This document shows, piece after piece, positions 26,862-35,369 of a stretch of DNA of 64,000 nt. Source of the DNA: Cellulomonas sp. 73-145 (GTDB lineage Bacteria > Actinomycetota > Actinomycetes > Actinomycetales > Cellulomonadaceae); NCBI GenBank assembly GCA_001898185.1, contig MKTI01000013.1, positions 124,001 through 188,000 on the forward strand, in the 5' to 3' direction. Below the pieces are notes generated by a model. The model did not search any database. It worked only from the letters and a program-made list of their open reading frames with translations, and was not told the origin of the DNA. A program made the translations under genes and the position numbers. Within the stretch, counting starts at the first letter, position 1. The number at the start of each line of letters is the position of its first letter.

Positions 26862-26893
26862 ATGTTCCCTGCGGAATAGTCCGTGGAAACCAT
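26862..26893. promoter_or_regulatory. Candidate PadR operator
   Basis: An imperfect inverted repeat, ATGTTCCC (26862-26869) and GGAAACCAT (26885-26893), lies 17-48 bp upstream of padR. PadR operators commonly use ATGT/ACAT-type arms, which fits the outer ATG-T/A-CAT ends. An AT-richer patch here is also the probable promoter. Confidence 0.5.
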
Positions 26894-26929
26894 AAGGGGA
26901 TGCCGCGGCGCCCGGCAAGCGCACGACCA

Positions 26930-26967
26930 GACGGGCGGTGCCGGGCCCTCCCCCGGCACCGCCCGTC
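26930..26967 (-). terminator. Hairpin after subtilisin gene
   Basis: A perfect 16-bp stem (GACGGGCGGTGCCGGG with its complement) and a 6-nt loop lie 26 nt beyond the stop of the S8 peptidase gene. It separates that gene from the padR promoter. There is no T-tract. Confidence 0.8.
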
Positions 26968-26993
26968 TGCGTGCGGCCGTCCCTCCGCCGCGA

Positions 26994-29900
26994 CTACCGC
27001 CTGGTGACGGTGACCGCCGTCTGCACCACGGGGGTAGCCCGGATGATCGGGGAGGACAGCCTGGCCGTGAGCGTCTGGGTCCCCGGCTGTCGCGCGGTGG
27101 CCCGGTAGCCCAGGCTGACGGACCCGCCGGGGGTCGGCGGGGCGGTGGTGATCGCCCACTCCGTCCCGGAGGCCGCAGTGATGTTCACGCCGCTGGTGCC
27201 GTCGCGGTTCTCGGCGCCGGACGAGAGGGGCGCACCGGCGGACCCGCCGAGCGTGCCGTAGGAGAACCACTGACCCTCGGTGGTACCCGTCTGGATCCAG
27301 ATCTCGAACGAGCTGGCCGGACCGTGGCCCCATGCCTGCACCTGGTCGTAGTCGACGACGAGCCAGTGGTTCGTCCCGTCGGACAGAGTGCCGACGCGGA
27401 TCGCACCGCCGCCGGTGGCCGGGTCGAGCGACAGGTCCGTCCAGTACGGCGCCAGCACGTTGTTCGGCCTGGCCGGGTCGGGGAACGTCTGCGTGTTGCA
27501 GCAGTCGTTGTCCTCCGCCGTTCCGCCGCCGACGACGACGTAGCCGTTGGAGTCGATGGCGATCCGCGTGTACGTCTCCCCGCCGTACTGGAACGCCGGC
27601 ACGTCGTAGTTGGTGATCGTCTCGTCACCGAACCCGGTGGCCGCCGGGATGCCGAAGGACGACAGCGGCAGGTACCCACCTGCGGGGCTGGCGCTGGGGG
27701 TGATGGACGTGATCGTCGGCGGCAGCGCCGGGCTCAGCGTGCCCGTCCAGCGCAGCCCCGACCGCGTGGCCGTCCCGGGCGCCGCCACCGAGGTGATCGG
27801 CAGACCGGGCGTCGAGGAGACCTCGACCGTGGTGGGTGCAGCCACGGCGGCGAAGTTCGTCGCCGTCACCGTGCAGTCCGTGCTGGCGCCACGCGCCACC
27901 GTCGTCGGGTCGCACGTCTGCGTCAGGTGGACCGCCGCGTCACCCGTGTTCACCACCACCGGCAGCACCGCCGGCACCGCACCGCCGCTGGTCAGCGTGA
28001 TCTGGCCGCTGTGCCAGCCGTGCGCCGTCGCTGTGCCGTCCACCAGGATGCGCAGCTTCTGCGTCTGGCCCGGCCGCAGCGTGAACCGCGCCGGCTGCAC
28101 GGTCACCTTCAGCCCGTCGGCACCGGTGGCCGCCGCCGAGAACGCCAGGGTGCGTCCCGAGACGTTCTTCGCCGTGCGCGTGGTCAGCAGCGCCCCCGGC
28201 AGCGGGTTCACCGCGATGCTCGGCAGGTCGAGGTCCACGCGGTGCAGCGGGTCGGTGGCGCTGGCCGCCATGTCCTTCGCCGAGACGTCGAACGTCAGCG
28301 TCGGCTGCACCGCCCGGTCCGCCCGGATGGAGCCCGCACCGCGGTCGAATACCCCGGCCGCGCTGCCGTCGGCGTTGACCACCTGCTGCAGCGAGGAGGT
28401 CATCAGCGCCGACTTCACCTGTCCCGGCGTCCAGTCCGGGTGCGCCGCACGGACCAGGGCGGAGATGCCGGTGGCGTGCGGGCTGGACATCGAGGTGCCC
28501 GCGATCGCCTGGTACAGCTGGCCCTTCGGGCCGGCGGGGATGTCCACCGGTGTCGGGGTGTTCCCGGCGAGCACCTGGACGCCCGGCGCGGTGATGTCCG
28601 GCTTGAGGAAGTCGCCCACCGGCCCGCGGGAGCTGAACCCGGCCATCACGTCGCCGGTGGCGGGCGTCAACGCCCCGGTCGCCCAGGTGGCCGTCACGCC
28701 CGCGTGCGCCGCGAGGAAGGCGAGCAGCTCGTCGTTGGGCCCCTCGAGGTGGATGGCGGGCAGGAAGTGGTTGTCCGTCTCGGTGTCCGAGGCCGTCGGG
28801 TTGTACAGGACCATGCCGGCCGCACCGCCCTGGCTGGCGAAGTACCCCTTCTCGACGCGCCCGCCGCCACCGCCGCCGCGCTCGCAGACCACCACCTTGC
28901 CGGTCAGCGAACCGGCGTCGAACGGCTTGAGGCAGTACTGGCCGCCGGTGTAGCCGGGCACCTCCGCGGCGAGCACCACCGGAGCGTCGGTGACACCGGT
29001 CGTCAGCGTGGCGCCCGGCTTGCTGTACGTCGCACCGTCCGCGGCCGTCAGGTGCAGCACCGAGCCGAACGCGCGGTCCGACGTCGACGCCCCGACGGTG
29101 GTGACCCAGGGCCCGGCGTGGTTCGCGGTGCCGGCGGTGGGGCCGTCGTTCCCGGCGGACGCGTTGACGCTGATGCCGGCCTCGTAGGCGTCGAGGAACG
29201 CCAGCTCCACCGGGTCGGTGTACGCCGAGGTGCCGCCGGAGATCGAGTAGTTGATCACGTCGACCCCGTCGAGGATCGCCTGCTGCACGGCCGCCACCGA
29301 GTCGGACTGGTAGCAGCCAGCCACCGCGCAGACCTTGTACGCGATCACCGACGCACCGGGCGCCATGCCGGCGACCGGACCGCGGTCCGTGCCGAGCAGC
29401 GGCGCGCTGGCGACGTAGCTGCCCGCCGCCGTCGTGGCCGTGTGCGTGCCGTGCCCGTCGGCGTCGCGCACCGAGCACGCGGTCGCCGAGCAGTACTCGT
29501 CCTTGCCGATCGCGCCCTGGGCACGGGCCGTGTCGAGGAAGGCGTACGCGCCGATCAGCTTGTCGTTGCAGGTGAACGCGGCACCGAGCGCCGGGTCGCT
29601 GCCGTCGCCGAACTGGCACGCCCACGGGCCGCCCGCCGGCTTGGGCAGCCCGATGTCGGTCAGCATCGGGTGCTCGGGCCAGATGCCGGTGTCCAGCACT
29701 CCGACGATGACACCCTGACCGGCGTGGTCACGGCCGCCGAGCGAGGGCCATACCTTCTCCGCGCCGACGAAGGCGGTGGTGCCGTTCTCGAGCGCACCCG
29801 CGGTCGGGGTCGCGGTGGTACCGGCGAGCGCCGTCGTCGAGGTCCCGGAGCCCAGATCCGTCTGCACGTGCTCGAGCGCGTCCTGCTGCACGGCCACCAC

Positions 29901-30419
29901 GCCGGGGACCTTGAGCAGGTCCTTGGCACGGTTGGCCGGGAGCGTGACGGCCAGACCGCCGTACGCGAGGTTGTAGGTGCCGCGCACCGTCGCGGACGGC
30001 ACGGCGGCGCGCACGGCGGCCGAGGCGTTGTCCGCCTTGCCGCCCAGCAGGCGCAGGTACGACGAGACGTTCGAGTCGCCCGCGTGCAGCGCCTTGCCGG
30101 TCACCTCGGGGCTGGTCGCCGCGAAGCCCGCCACGTCGCCGGAGTAGGCGGCCGCCGCGTCGTAGTCGAGCTTGACCATGATCGTCGTGGGGGCGGTGTC
30201 CGTCCGGGCGAGCAGGGCGGGATCGCTCTGCGCGAGCCGCGCGCGGCTCGCCTTCGGGGTGTCGATCGGCGCCGACGAGGGGGTCACCGCCGCCGCCGTG
30301 AAGCGGTTGGTGGCACCCGGGTCCGGCGGCGACGCCTGCGCCGGGATCGTCCCGAGCGCGGTCACGACCGCAGCCCCCACCGCCACTGCCCACATTCGGG
30401 TCCCCGACCGTCGAGTCAT
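26994..30419 (-). CDS. Secreted subtilisin-like S8 serine peptidase, large multidomain
   Basis: This is an exported protease of 1141 residues. A Sec signal (1-29, ending AQA) is followed by an I9-type propeptide (about 75-187) and the S8 domain with D243 (VLDTGIWPEH), H323 (DGHGTHTATT), oxyanion N424 (SAGNDGP) and S643 (GTSMSSPHATG). A PA domain is inserted at about 475-575. A fibronectin-III-like domain follows (about 708-825), then a CARDB-like stretch and a C-terminal beta-rich domain (about 905-1105) with DNDCCNTQTFPDP. The architecture is that of large actinobacterial and plant-type subtilases. GAGGGGG precedes the ATG. Confidence 0.95.
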   Translation of the reverse strand: MTRRSGTRMWAVAVGAAVVTALGTIPAQASPPDPGATNRFTAAAVTPSSAPIDTPKASRARLAQSDPALLARTDTAPTTIMVKLDYDAAAAYSGDVAGFAATSPEVTGKALHAGDSNVSSYLRLLGGKADNASAAVRAAVPSATVRGTYNLAYGGLAVTLPANRAKDLLKVPGVVAVQQDALEHVQTDLGSGTSTTALAGTTATPTAGALENGTTAFVGAEKVWPSLGGRDHAGQGVIVGVLDTGIWPEHPMLTDIGLPKPAGGPWACQFGDGSDPALGAAFTCNDKLIGAYAFLDTARAQGAIGKDEYCSATACSVRDADGHGTHTATTAAGSYVASAPLLGTDRGPVAGMAPGASVIAYKVCAVAGCYQSDSVAAVQQAILDGVDVINYSISGGTSAYTDPVELAFLDAYEAGISVNASAGNDGPTAGTANHAGPWVTTVGASTSDRAFGSVLHLTAADGATYSKPGATLTTGVTDAPVVLAAEVPGYTGGQYCLKPFDAGSLTGKVVVCERGGGGGGRVEKGYFASQGGAAGMVLYNPTASDTETDNHFLPAIHLEGPNDELLAFLAAHAGVTATWATGALTPATGDVMAGFSSRGPVGDFLKPDITAPGVQVLAGNTPTPVDIPAGPKGQLYQAIAGTSMSSPHATGISALVRAAHPDWTPGQVKSALMTSSLQQVVNADGSAAGVFDRGAGSIRADRAVQPTLTFDVSAKDMAASATDPLHRVDLDLPSIAVNPLPGALLTTRTAKNVSGRTLAFSAAATGADGLKVTVQPARFTLRPGQTQKLRILVDGTATAHGWHSGQITLTSGGAVPAVLPVVVNTGDAAVHLTQTCDPTTVARGASTDCTVTATNFAAVAAPTTVEVSSTPGLPITSVAAPGTATRSGLRWTGTLSPALPPTITSITPSASPAGGYLPLSSFGIPAATGFGDETITNYDVPAFQYGGETYTRIAIDSNGYVVVGGGTAEDNDCCNTQTFPDPARPNNVLAPYWTDLSLDPATGGGAIRVGTLSDGTNHWLVVDYDQVQAWGHGPASSFEIWIQTGTTEGQWFSYGTLGGSAGAPLSSGAENRDGTSGVNITAASGTEWAITTAPPTPGGSVSLGYRATARQPGTQTLTARLSSPIIRATPVVQTAVTVTRR

Positions 30420-30570
30420 CGACGCCCCCTCTGTCAGTCACCACAGGTGTTACACAAGTTGGCGGGAACGGTAACCGGTGCGGGGCCGCGCTGACCAGGG
30501 GTTGACCAGGACAAATCGTCGAGCGCACACTCGCGCGCCCGTGTGCGGTGGGCGCACCCCGACCCGCCCT

Positions 30571-30613
30571 GTGACAGGACGTGTGACAGGACGTGTGACA
30601 AGACGTGTGACAG
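30571..30613. repeat. Tandem 12-bp direct repeats upstream of subtilisin gene
   Basis: Two identical 12-bp units GTGACAGGACGT, a third with one change (GTGACAAGACGT), and a partial fourth GTGACAG run head to tail. They lie about 150-195 bp upstream of the S8 peptidase start, between it and the phoH terminator. GTGAC direct repeats could be regulator half-sites. The only other visible element is a short GTGT-T-ACAC palindrome at 30447-30455. Confidence 0.75.
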
Positions 30614-30642
30614 CCGGGCGGTGACCGCTGGCTGTGAGACGC

Positions 30643-30676
30643 CGGAGGGCGGGGACCCGACGGTCCCCGCCCTCCG
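30643..30676 (-). terminator. Hairpin after PIN-PhoH gene
   Basis: A 15-bp perfect stem (30643-30657 with 30662-30676, core GGAGGGCGGGGACC) with a 4-nt loop starts 19 nt past the stop of the PIN-PhoH gene. There is no T-tract. Confidence 0.8.
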
Positions 30677-30694
30677 CGGCCCTTCGGTGGAGCC

Positions 30695-32104
30695 CTACGC
30701 CTCGATTCCGTCCAGCATCTCGGCGACCAGGGCCGCCACGGGCGACCGCTCCGACCGCGTCAGCGTCACGTGCGCGAACAGCGGGTGGCCCTTGAGCGCC
30801 TCGATCACGGCCGCCACGCCGTCGTGCCGACCGACCCGCAGGTTGTCGCGCTGGGCGACGTCGTGCGTGAGCACCACCCGCGAGCTCTGGCCGATGCGCG
30901 ACAGCACCGTCAGCAGCACGTTGCGCTCCAGCGACTGGGCCTCGTCGACGATCACGAAGGCGTCGTGCAGCGAGCGGCCGCGGATGTGGGTCAGCGGCAG
31001 CACCTCGAGCAGGTCGCGGTCGAGCACCTCCTCGACCACCTCCTTGCTGACCAGAGCGCCGAGGGTGTCGAACACGGCCTGCGCCCAGGGGTTCATCTTC
31101 TCGGCCTCGTTGCCCGGCAGGTAGCCGAGCTCCTGACCGCCGACCGCGTACAGCGGCCGGAACACCATCACCTTGCGGTGCTGCCGCCGCTCCAGCACCG
31201 CCTCGAGGCCGGCGCACAGCGCCAGCGCCGACTTACCGGTGCCGGCCCGCCCGCCGAGGGACACGATGCCGATCTCCTCGTCGAGCAGCAGGTCGATGGC
31301 GATCCGCTGCTCGGCGCTGCGACCGTGCACGCCGAACACGTCCTGGTCACCGCGCACCAGCTGCACGTGCTTGTCGGCGGTGACGCGGCCGAGCGCCGAG
31401 CCTCGCGGGCTGTGCAGCACCAGCCCGGTGTGGCACGGCAGGTCGCGAGGGCCGTCGCCCGGTGCCAGCCCGTAGGTGAGGTCGATGTCGGCCAGTGCGA
31501 CGCTCTCGTCCTCCCAGAGGTGCGACATCTGCTCCTCGGTGAGGTCCAGGGCGTCCATGCCGGTCCAGCCGGAGTCCACCGCGAGCTCGTGCCGGTACTC
31601 CTCCGCCCGCAGCCCCATCGCCGACGCCTTGACCCGCATCGGCAGGTCCTTGGACACGACCGTGACGTCGCACCCCTCCGCCGCCAGGTTGGCCGCCACC
31701 GCGAGGATGCGGGTGTCGTTGTCCCCCAGCCGGAACCCGGCGGGCAGCACCGTCGGGTCGATGTGGTTCAGCTCGACCCGCAGCGTGCCGCCCGCGTCGT
31801 TGACCGGCACGGGTGCGTCGAGGCGGCCGTAGGTGACGCGCAGGTCGTCGAGCGCACGCAGGGCGCTGCGGGCGAAGTAGCCGAGCTCGGCGTGGTGGCG
31901 CTTGGCCTCAAGCTCCGTGATGACGACGACGGGCAGCACCACGTCGTGCTCGGCGAAGCGCGCGATGGCCTTGGGATCCGAGAGCAGGACCGAGGTGTCC
32001 AGCACGTGCGTGCGGCGTCCGTCCCCTCCGGTCGTACCCGACGTCGAGCTCGTGCTCGTGCTCGTGCGGGGGGAGGTCGATCCGTTCTGCGCAGTGCTGA
32101 CCAC
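30695..32104 (-). CDS. PIN-PhoH fusion protein (PhoH2-type RNase/helicase)
   Basis: This is a 469-residue fusion of an N-terminal PIN RNase domain (about 33-165) and a C-terminal PhoH P-loop ATPase. PIN acidic residues are in [17 protein letters not shown] and LGDNDTRIL. The ATPase has Walker [11 protein letters not shown] and Walker [13 protein letters not shown]. Mycobacterial homologs (PhoH2) unwind and cleave RNA and are described as toxin-like. GTG at 32104 is chosen because GGAGGGAG stands 6 nt before it. The Ser/Thr-rich first 30 residues are linker-like. A small ORF ends 20 nt upstream. Role in this organism is inferred. Confidence 0.92.
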   Translation of the reverse strand: MVSTAQNGSTSPRTSTSTSSTSGTTGGDGRRTHVLDTSVLLSDPKAIARFAEHDVVLPVVVITELEAKRHHAELGYFARSALRALDDLRVTYGRLDAPVPVNDAGGTLRVELNHIDPTVLPAGFRLGDNDTRILAVAANLAAEGCDVTVVSKDLPMRVKASAMGLRAEEYRHELAVDSGWTGMDALDLTEEQMSHLWEDESVALADIDLTYGLAPGDGPRDLPCHTGLVLHSPRGSALGRVTADKHVQLVRGDQDVFGVHGRSAEQRIAIDLLLDEEIGIVSLGGRAGTGKSALALCAGLEAVLERRQHRKVMVFRPLYAVGGQELGYLPGNEAEKMNPWAQAVFDTLGALVSKEVVEEVLDRDLLEVLPLTHIRGRSLHDAFVIVDEAQSLERNVLLTVLSRIGQSSRVVLTHDVAQRDNLRVGRHDGVAAVIEALKGHPLFAHVTLTRSERSPVAALVAEMLDGIEA

Positions 32105-32124
32105 GGCAGGCTCCCTCCGGCGCA

Positions 32125-32250
32125 TCAGCGCCGTGTCGGGCACCTCACGCCGACGTCCCCGTAGGGACCGCCGACGAGCGGCGACGGGGTGCGGTCGGCC
32201 GACCCTGGTTCGGGCCGGACCGGCCCTCCTCCGCGGAGCAGATGCTCCAT
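32125..32250 (-). CDS. Small leader ORF before PIN-PhoH gene, candidate PhoAT-like antitoxin
   Basis: A 41-codon frame begins ATG at 32250 ([16 protein letters not shown]) and ends TGA at 32125. GGGAGG stands 7 nt before the ATG, which is a good ribosome site. The PIN-PhoH start follows after 20 nt with its own site. A small upstream gene, phoAT, has been described for mycobacterial phoH2 as its antitoxin, and this frame is in the matching place. No similarity is claimed. An alternative is a regulatory leader peptide or chance ORF. Codons 2-5 can form a hairpin (GGAGC/GCTCC). Confidence 0.4.
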   Translation of the reverse strand: MEHLLRGGGPVRPEPGSADRTPSPLVGGPYGDVGVRCPTRR

Positions 32251-32406
32251 GGGCTGGCCTCCCGGGGACGGCGGGAGCCGTCCACTGAGCCGACGCTAAG
32301 TCCGTCGGGACGCCACCTCGCGCCGCGACACGCCCCGCTCGGAGGGATCATCCGGTGGACGACGAAGAGTTCACCTGGTCGTCACACGGACGTCGTCGTG
32401 CGTCTC
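32251..32406 (-). promoter_or_regulatory. Upstream region of phoH unit and 3' region of uppS
   Basis: This is the remainder of the 302-bp stretch between uppS and the PIN-PhoH gene. It holds a 7-bp hairpin with a 4-nt loop (GGACGGC/GCCGTCC, 32266-32283), either the uppS terminator or a 5'-end structure of the phoH leader. A -10-like TAGCGT lies on the minus strand (32298-32293). No other gene is visible. Confidence 0.4.
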
Positions 32407-33168
32407 CTACAGGCCGAGCCGGCGCTCCCGCGCGGCGTACGAGCGCACCGCGCGCAGGAAGTCGACCTTGCGGAAGCTCGGCCAGTACGCCTCGCAGAAG
32501 TAGAACTCCGAGTGCGCGCTCTGCCACAGCAGGAACCCGCCCAGGCGCTGCTCGCCGGAGGTGCGGATCACCAGCTCGGGGTCGGGCTGGCCCTTGGTGT
32601 ACAGGTGCGCCGCGATGTGCTGCACGTCGAAGTCGGCCGCCAGGTCGTCCAGGCTCGCACCCTTCGCGGCGTTCTCCCGCAGGTACGACCGGACCGCGTC
32701 GGCGATCTCGTGCCGCCCGCCGTAGCCGACCGCGACGTTGACGTGCAGGCCGACGACGCCCTCGGTGGCGGTCTCCGCGTCCTTGAGCGCCCGCGCCGTC
32801 TGCTCGGGCAGCAGGTCGAGCGCACCCATCGCCTGCAGCCGCCACCGCCGGGTCGCCGCGAGGTTGCGCACCGCGTCCTCGATGATCTCCAGGAGCGGCC
32901 CCAGCTCCTCCGGGTCCCGGGACAGGTTGTCCGTGGACAGCATCCAGAGGGTGACCACCTCGACGCCGACGTCCTCGCTCCACTCGAGCAGCTCGGCGAT
33001 CTTGTCCGCGCCGGCGCGGTGGCCGGTGGCCGAGGACAGCCCGATGCTGCGGGCCCAGCGGCGGTTGCCGTCGAGGATCACGCCGACGTGGCGCGGCACA
33101 CGGTCCCGCGGCAGGCTCGCGGCCAGACGGCGCTCGTAGAGCCCGTAGAGCGGGTGTGGCAGACGCAC
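32407..33168 (-). CDS. uppS: Isoprenyl transferase (undecaprenyl/decaprenyl diphosphate synthase)
   Basis: This is a cis-prenyltransferase that extends a prenyl diphosphate with IPP to make the lipid carrier for cell-wall precursors. The 253-residue protein has the catalytic HVGVILDGNRRWAR near the N-terminus, the middle TLWMLSTDNLSRDPEE block and the C-terminal RTSGEQRLGGFLLWQSAHSE signature. GTG at 33168 follows GGAGGAG at 8 nt and lies about 30 residues before the catalytic aspartate, as is usual. Whether the product is short- or long-chain cannot be read. Actinobacteria often have two such enzymes. Confidence 0.95.
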   Translation of the reverse strand: MRLPHPLYGLYERRLAASLPRDRVPRHVGVILDGNRRWARSIGLSSATGHRAGADKIAELLEWSEDVGVEVVTLWMLSTDNLSRDPEELGPLLEIIEDAVRNLAATRRWRLQAMGALDLLPEQTARALKDAETATEGVVGLHVNVAVGYGGRHEIADAVRSYLRENAAKGASLDDLAADFDVQHIAAHLYTKGQPDPELVIRTSGEQRLGGFLLWQSAHSEFYFCEAYWPSFRKVDFLRAVRSYAARERRLGL

Positions 33169-33301
33169 GCCGACGACTCCTCCGGGTCGGGGTGGTGGCG
33201 GGAGAGCACCCCCGCTCGGCACGGGATCACGGTACTCCGCCGCCCTCGTGCGGGCCGCTGACGGGGGACCTCCGGCGTCGACACCCCACCTACCTCCACG
33301 T

Positions 33302-33321
33302 AACCTACGGTGTCGTAGGTT
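33302..33321. promoter_or_regulatory. Perfect inverted repeat before PAQR/hemolysin III gene
   Basis: AACCTACG and CGTAGGTT (8-bp arms, 4-nt centre) lie 25 bp upstream of the hemolysin III-like start. The right arm contains a -10-like TAGGTT. The position suggests an operator of a dimeric repressor of unknown identity. Confidence 0.6.
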
Positions 33322-33346
33322 CGTGTCAGCCAGCCGAGGAGACGCC

Positions 33347-34090
33347 GTGAGCTCGAGCCAGGTCCCCTCCACCGGGCACGGTGTGCCGGAGCCGTCGCAG
33401 GCCGCGCACCAGGTGGCCGAGGGGCTGTCCCGGGTGGGTCAGACGGTGGCGGACCAGGTCAAGCCGCGGCTGCGCGGGTGGATCCACGCCGGTGTCGCGC
33501 CGCTGGTGCTGGCGGCGGCGATCGTGCTCGTCGCCCTGTCGCCGACCCCCGCCGCACGGTGGTCGAACATCGTCTTCGGCGTGTCCGCCGTGCTGCTGTT
33601 CGGCACCAGCGCGGTGTACCACCGCGGCCACTGGTCACCCCGGACGGCCGCCGTGCTGCGGCGGCTGGACCACACCAACATCTTCCTGATCATCGCCGGC
33701 ACCTACACGCCGCTGGCCGTCCTGCTGCTGGACGCCCGGACGGCACGCACGCTGCTGCTGGTGGTGTGGATCGGCGCCCTGATCGGTGTGCTGGGCCGGG
33801 TGTTCTGGCTGGGCGCGCCGCGTTGGGTCTACGTGCCGATCTACCTCGCGCTCGGCTGGGTGGCCGTCGGCTTCATCCCGTCGTTCGGGCACACGGGCGG
33901 CGCTGCCGTCGCGTGGCTGGTGATCGCCGGCGGGATCGCGTACACCGTCGGCGCGATCGTCTACGGCACCAAGCGGCCCAACCCGAGCCCGCGCTGGTTC
34001 GGCTTCCACGAGGTGTTCCACACCTTGACGGTGCTGGCGTTCGCCTGCCACTACGCCGCCGTGTCGATCGCCACGTACCGGCTGCGCTAG
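33347..34090 (+). CDS. PAQR/hemolysin III family membrane protein
   Basis: This is a 247-residue protein with seven predicted helices. The PAQR metal-site residues are visible: SAVYHRGHW in the second segment, then the C-terminal GFHEVFHTLTVLAFACHY with histidines. Bacterial hemolysin III proteins were named for haemolysis by a cloned Bacillus gene, but the family is now linked to membrane homeostasis and predicted hydrolase activity. GTG at 33347 follows GAGGA. The first 45 residues are soluble and variable. A 20-bp palindrome precedes it, suggesting dedicated repression. Confidence 0.9.
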   Translation: MSSSQVPSTGHGVPEPSQAAHQVAEGLSRVGQTVADQVKPRLRGWIHAGVAPLVLAAAIVLVALSPTPAARWSNIVFGVSAVLLFGTSAVYHRGHWSPRTAAVLRRLDHTNIFLIIAGTYTPLAVLLLDARTARTLLLVVWIGALIGVLGRVFWLGAPRWVYVPIYLALGWVAVGFIPSFGHTGGAAVAWLVIAGGIAYTVGAIVYGTKRPNPSPRWFGFHEVFHTLTVLAFACHYAAVSIATYRLR

Positions 34091-34141
34091 CGGCGGCAGG
34101 GACGTCGCGCCGGAGCAGGGGCTGGCGCGAGGGGCGCGGGG

Positions 34142-34969
34142 TCAGCGCGGGACGACGGCGTACCGGCGGTTGGCCAGCGACGGGTTGGCGGCACGCACCT
34201 GGTCCAGCCGGTCTGCATCGAGGTCGACGGTGCGCAGCGCCGGCTTCTCGTCCATCTCCAGGCCCACCACACCGTCCGGGCCGACGACGATCGAGCGGCC
34301 GACCACCCCCCTGCCGGCCTGGCCCACCGCCACCACGGCGCAGGTGTTCTCGATCGCCCGGGCGATCGCCAGCGCGCGCCAGTGCATGGCCTTGAGCGCT
34401 CCGTCCGCCCACGCCGCGGGCACCACGAGCACGTTCGCTCCCGCGTCCACCAGCCGCCGGGCGGACTCCGGGAACCGCAGGTCGTAGCACGTCAGCACGC
34501 CGAACCGCAGTCCCTGCAGCGACATCACCAGGGGCGTCGCGTCGGCCGGGCCGGCCTCCAGCACGTCGGACTCCCGCGCGCCGAACGCGTCGTACAGGTG
34601 CACCTTGCGGTACGCGCCGACCAGCTCGCCCGCGCCGTCCACGGCGACCACCGCATTCACGGCATGCGCCGGGTCGGCCGACGGCAGCAGGGTCCCGGCG
34701 ATCACCGCGACGCCGGTCCGCACCGCCTGCTCGCGCAGCAGGGTGCCGAACGGGCCGTCGAGCGGTTCGGCGAGGTCGACGGCCACCGCTCGAGGGTCGA
34801 AGGCGCTGGTGTACTCGGGCAGCACCAGCACGTCGGCCCGGGCGTAGGAGGCCGTGCGGAACGCGTCGCGGACCGCCTCCCGGTTCGCCGCCCGGTCGGT
34901 GCCGGTGCTCAGCTGGCCGAGCGTCACCCGCACCGCGGGACGCTCCGGCGGGACGGGACGGTCGGCCAT
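34142..34969 (-). CDS. Carbon-nitrogen hydrolase family protein (nitrilase superfamily)
   Basis: This is a 275-residue nitrilase-fold amidase with the catalytic triad E52 (LPEYTS), K122 (YRKVHLYD) and C161 (LTCYDLRFPE). The length and motifs fit the omega-amidase/Nit-like branch, which hydrolyses deaminated glutathione or ketoacid amides, but simple amidase is also possible. In a mycothiol user a role in thiol by-product repair is speculative. The ATG at 34969 is followed directly by the conserved core at VRVTLGQLS. It is convergent with the PAQR gene and follows no closely spaced partner. Confidence 0.9.
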   Translation of the reverse strand: MADRPVPPERPAVRVTLGQLSTGTDRAANREAVRDAFRTASYARADVLVLPEYTSAFDPRAVAVDLAEPLDGPFGTLLREQAVRTGVAVIAGTLLPSADPAHAVNAVVAVDGAGELVGAYRKVHLYDAFGARESDVLEAGPADATPLVMSLQGLRFGVLTCYDLRFPESARRLVDAGANVLVVPAAWADGALKAMHWRALAIARAIENTCAVVAVGQAGRGVVGRSIVVGPDGVVGLEMDEKPALRTVDLDADRLDQVRAANPSLANRRYAVVPR

Positions 34970-35027
34970 GCGGACCTCCTGTGCGGGGTGGGCTGCGTGC
35001 TGAGGGCTGCGGTACCCGACGACTGCG

Positions 35028-35369
35028 TCAGCCGGCGGTCGGCGGGGTGCCGCGCCCGGTCGGTTCGGCGCTCGGCGCGTCGGTGCGGTCGTCCGTCGGC
35101 TCCGCGACCGACGAGGTCGGCGGGCCGCTGGAGACCGGGGTCGTGTGCGGTGCGTCGAGTCGGGCGCTGTTGCGCTCCATCCGGCGCATGCCGCGCACCA
35201 ACGAGATCGCCAGGCCGATCACCACCACCGCGAGCGCGAAGGTGAACAGGAAGCCCGCCAGACCGGGTGTGCCGCCGCCCGCCGGGTTGTCGTCGAGGTT
35301 GCCCACCGGTCCCGGTGCCGGCGTCGCGGCGGTCACCACCCACACCGCCAGTCCCGTCACCGCGCTCAT
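35028..35369 (-). CDS. Small one-TM membrane protein coupled to mca
   Basis: This is a 113-residue protein of unknown function. The ATG at 35369 overlaps the mca stop as ATGA. An N-terminal hydrophobic stretch (MSAVTGLAVWVVTAATPAPG) may be a signal, followed by a Gly/Asn-rich spacer and one clear membrane helix (about 38-58, GFLFTFALAVVVIGLAISLV). Then comes a basic RGMRRMERN and a Pro/Ser/Thr-rich cytoplasmic tail. No family is recognised with confidence. Translational coupling with Mca suggests a role with it, possibly only positional. Confidence 0.75.
   Translation of the reverse strand: MSAVTGLAVWVVTAATPAPGPVGNLDDNPAGGGTPGLAGFLFTFALAVVVIGLAISLVRGMRRMERNSARLDAPHTTPVSSGPPTSSVAEPTDDRTDAPSAEPTGRGTPPTAG

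Noticed and set aside
26883..30494. 1203-codon plus-strand open frame opposite the subtilisin gene
   Set aside because: The translation is Arg/Gly/His-rich without any domain. The minus-strand frame has full peptidase motifs and a signal peptide.
30571..30613. Tandem repeats as a possible CRISPR remnant
   Set aside because: The units are 12 bp, contiguous and without spacers, and no cas genes are near.
33347..34090. Hemolysin III as a toxin or virulence gene
   Set aside because: The name is historical. The protein is a seven-helix PAQR-family membrane protein common in harmless bacteria.
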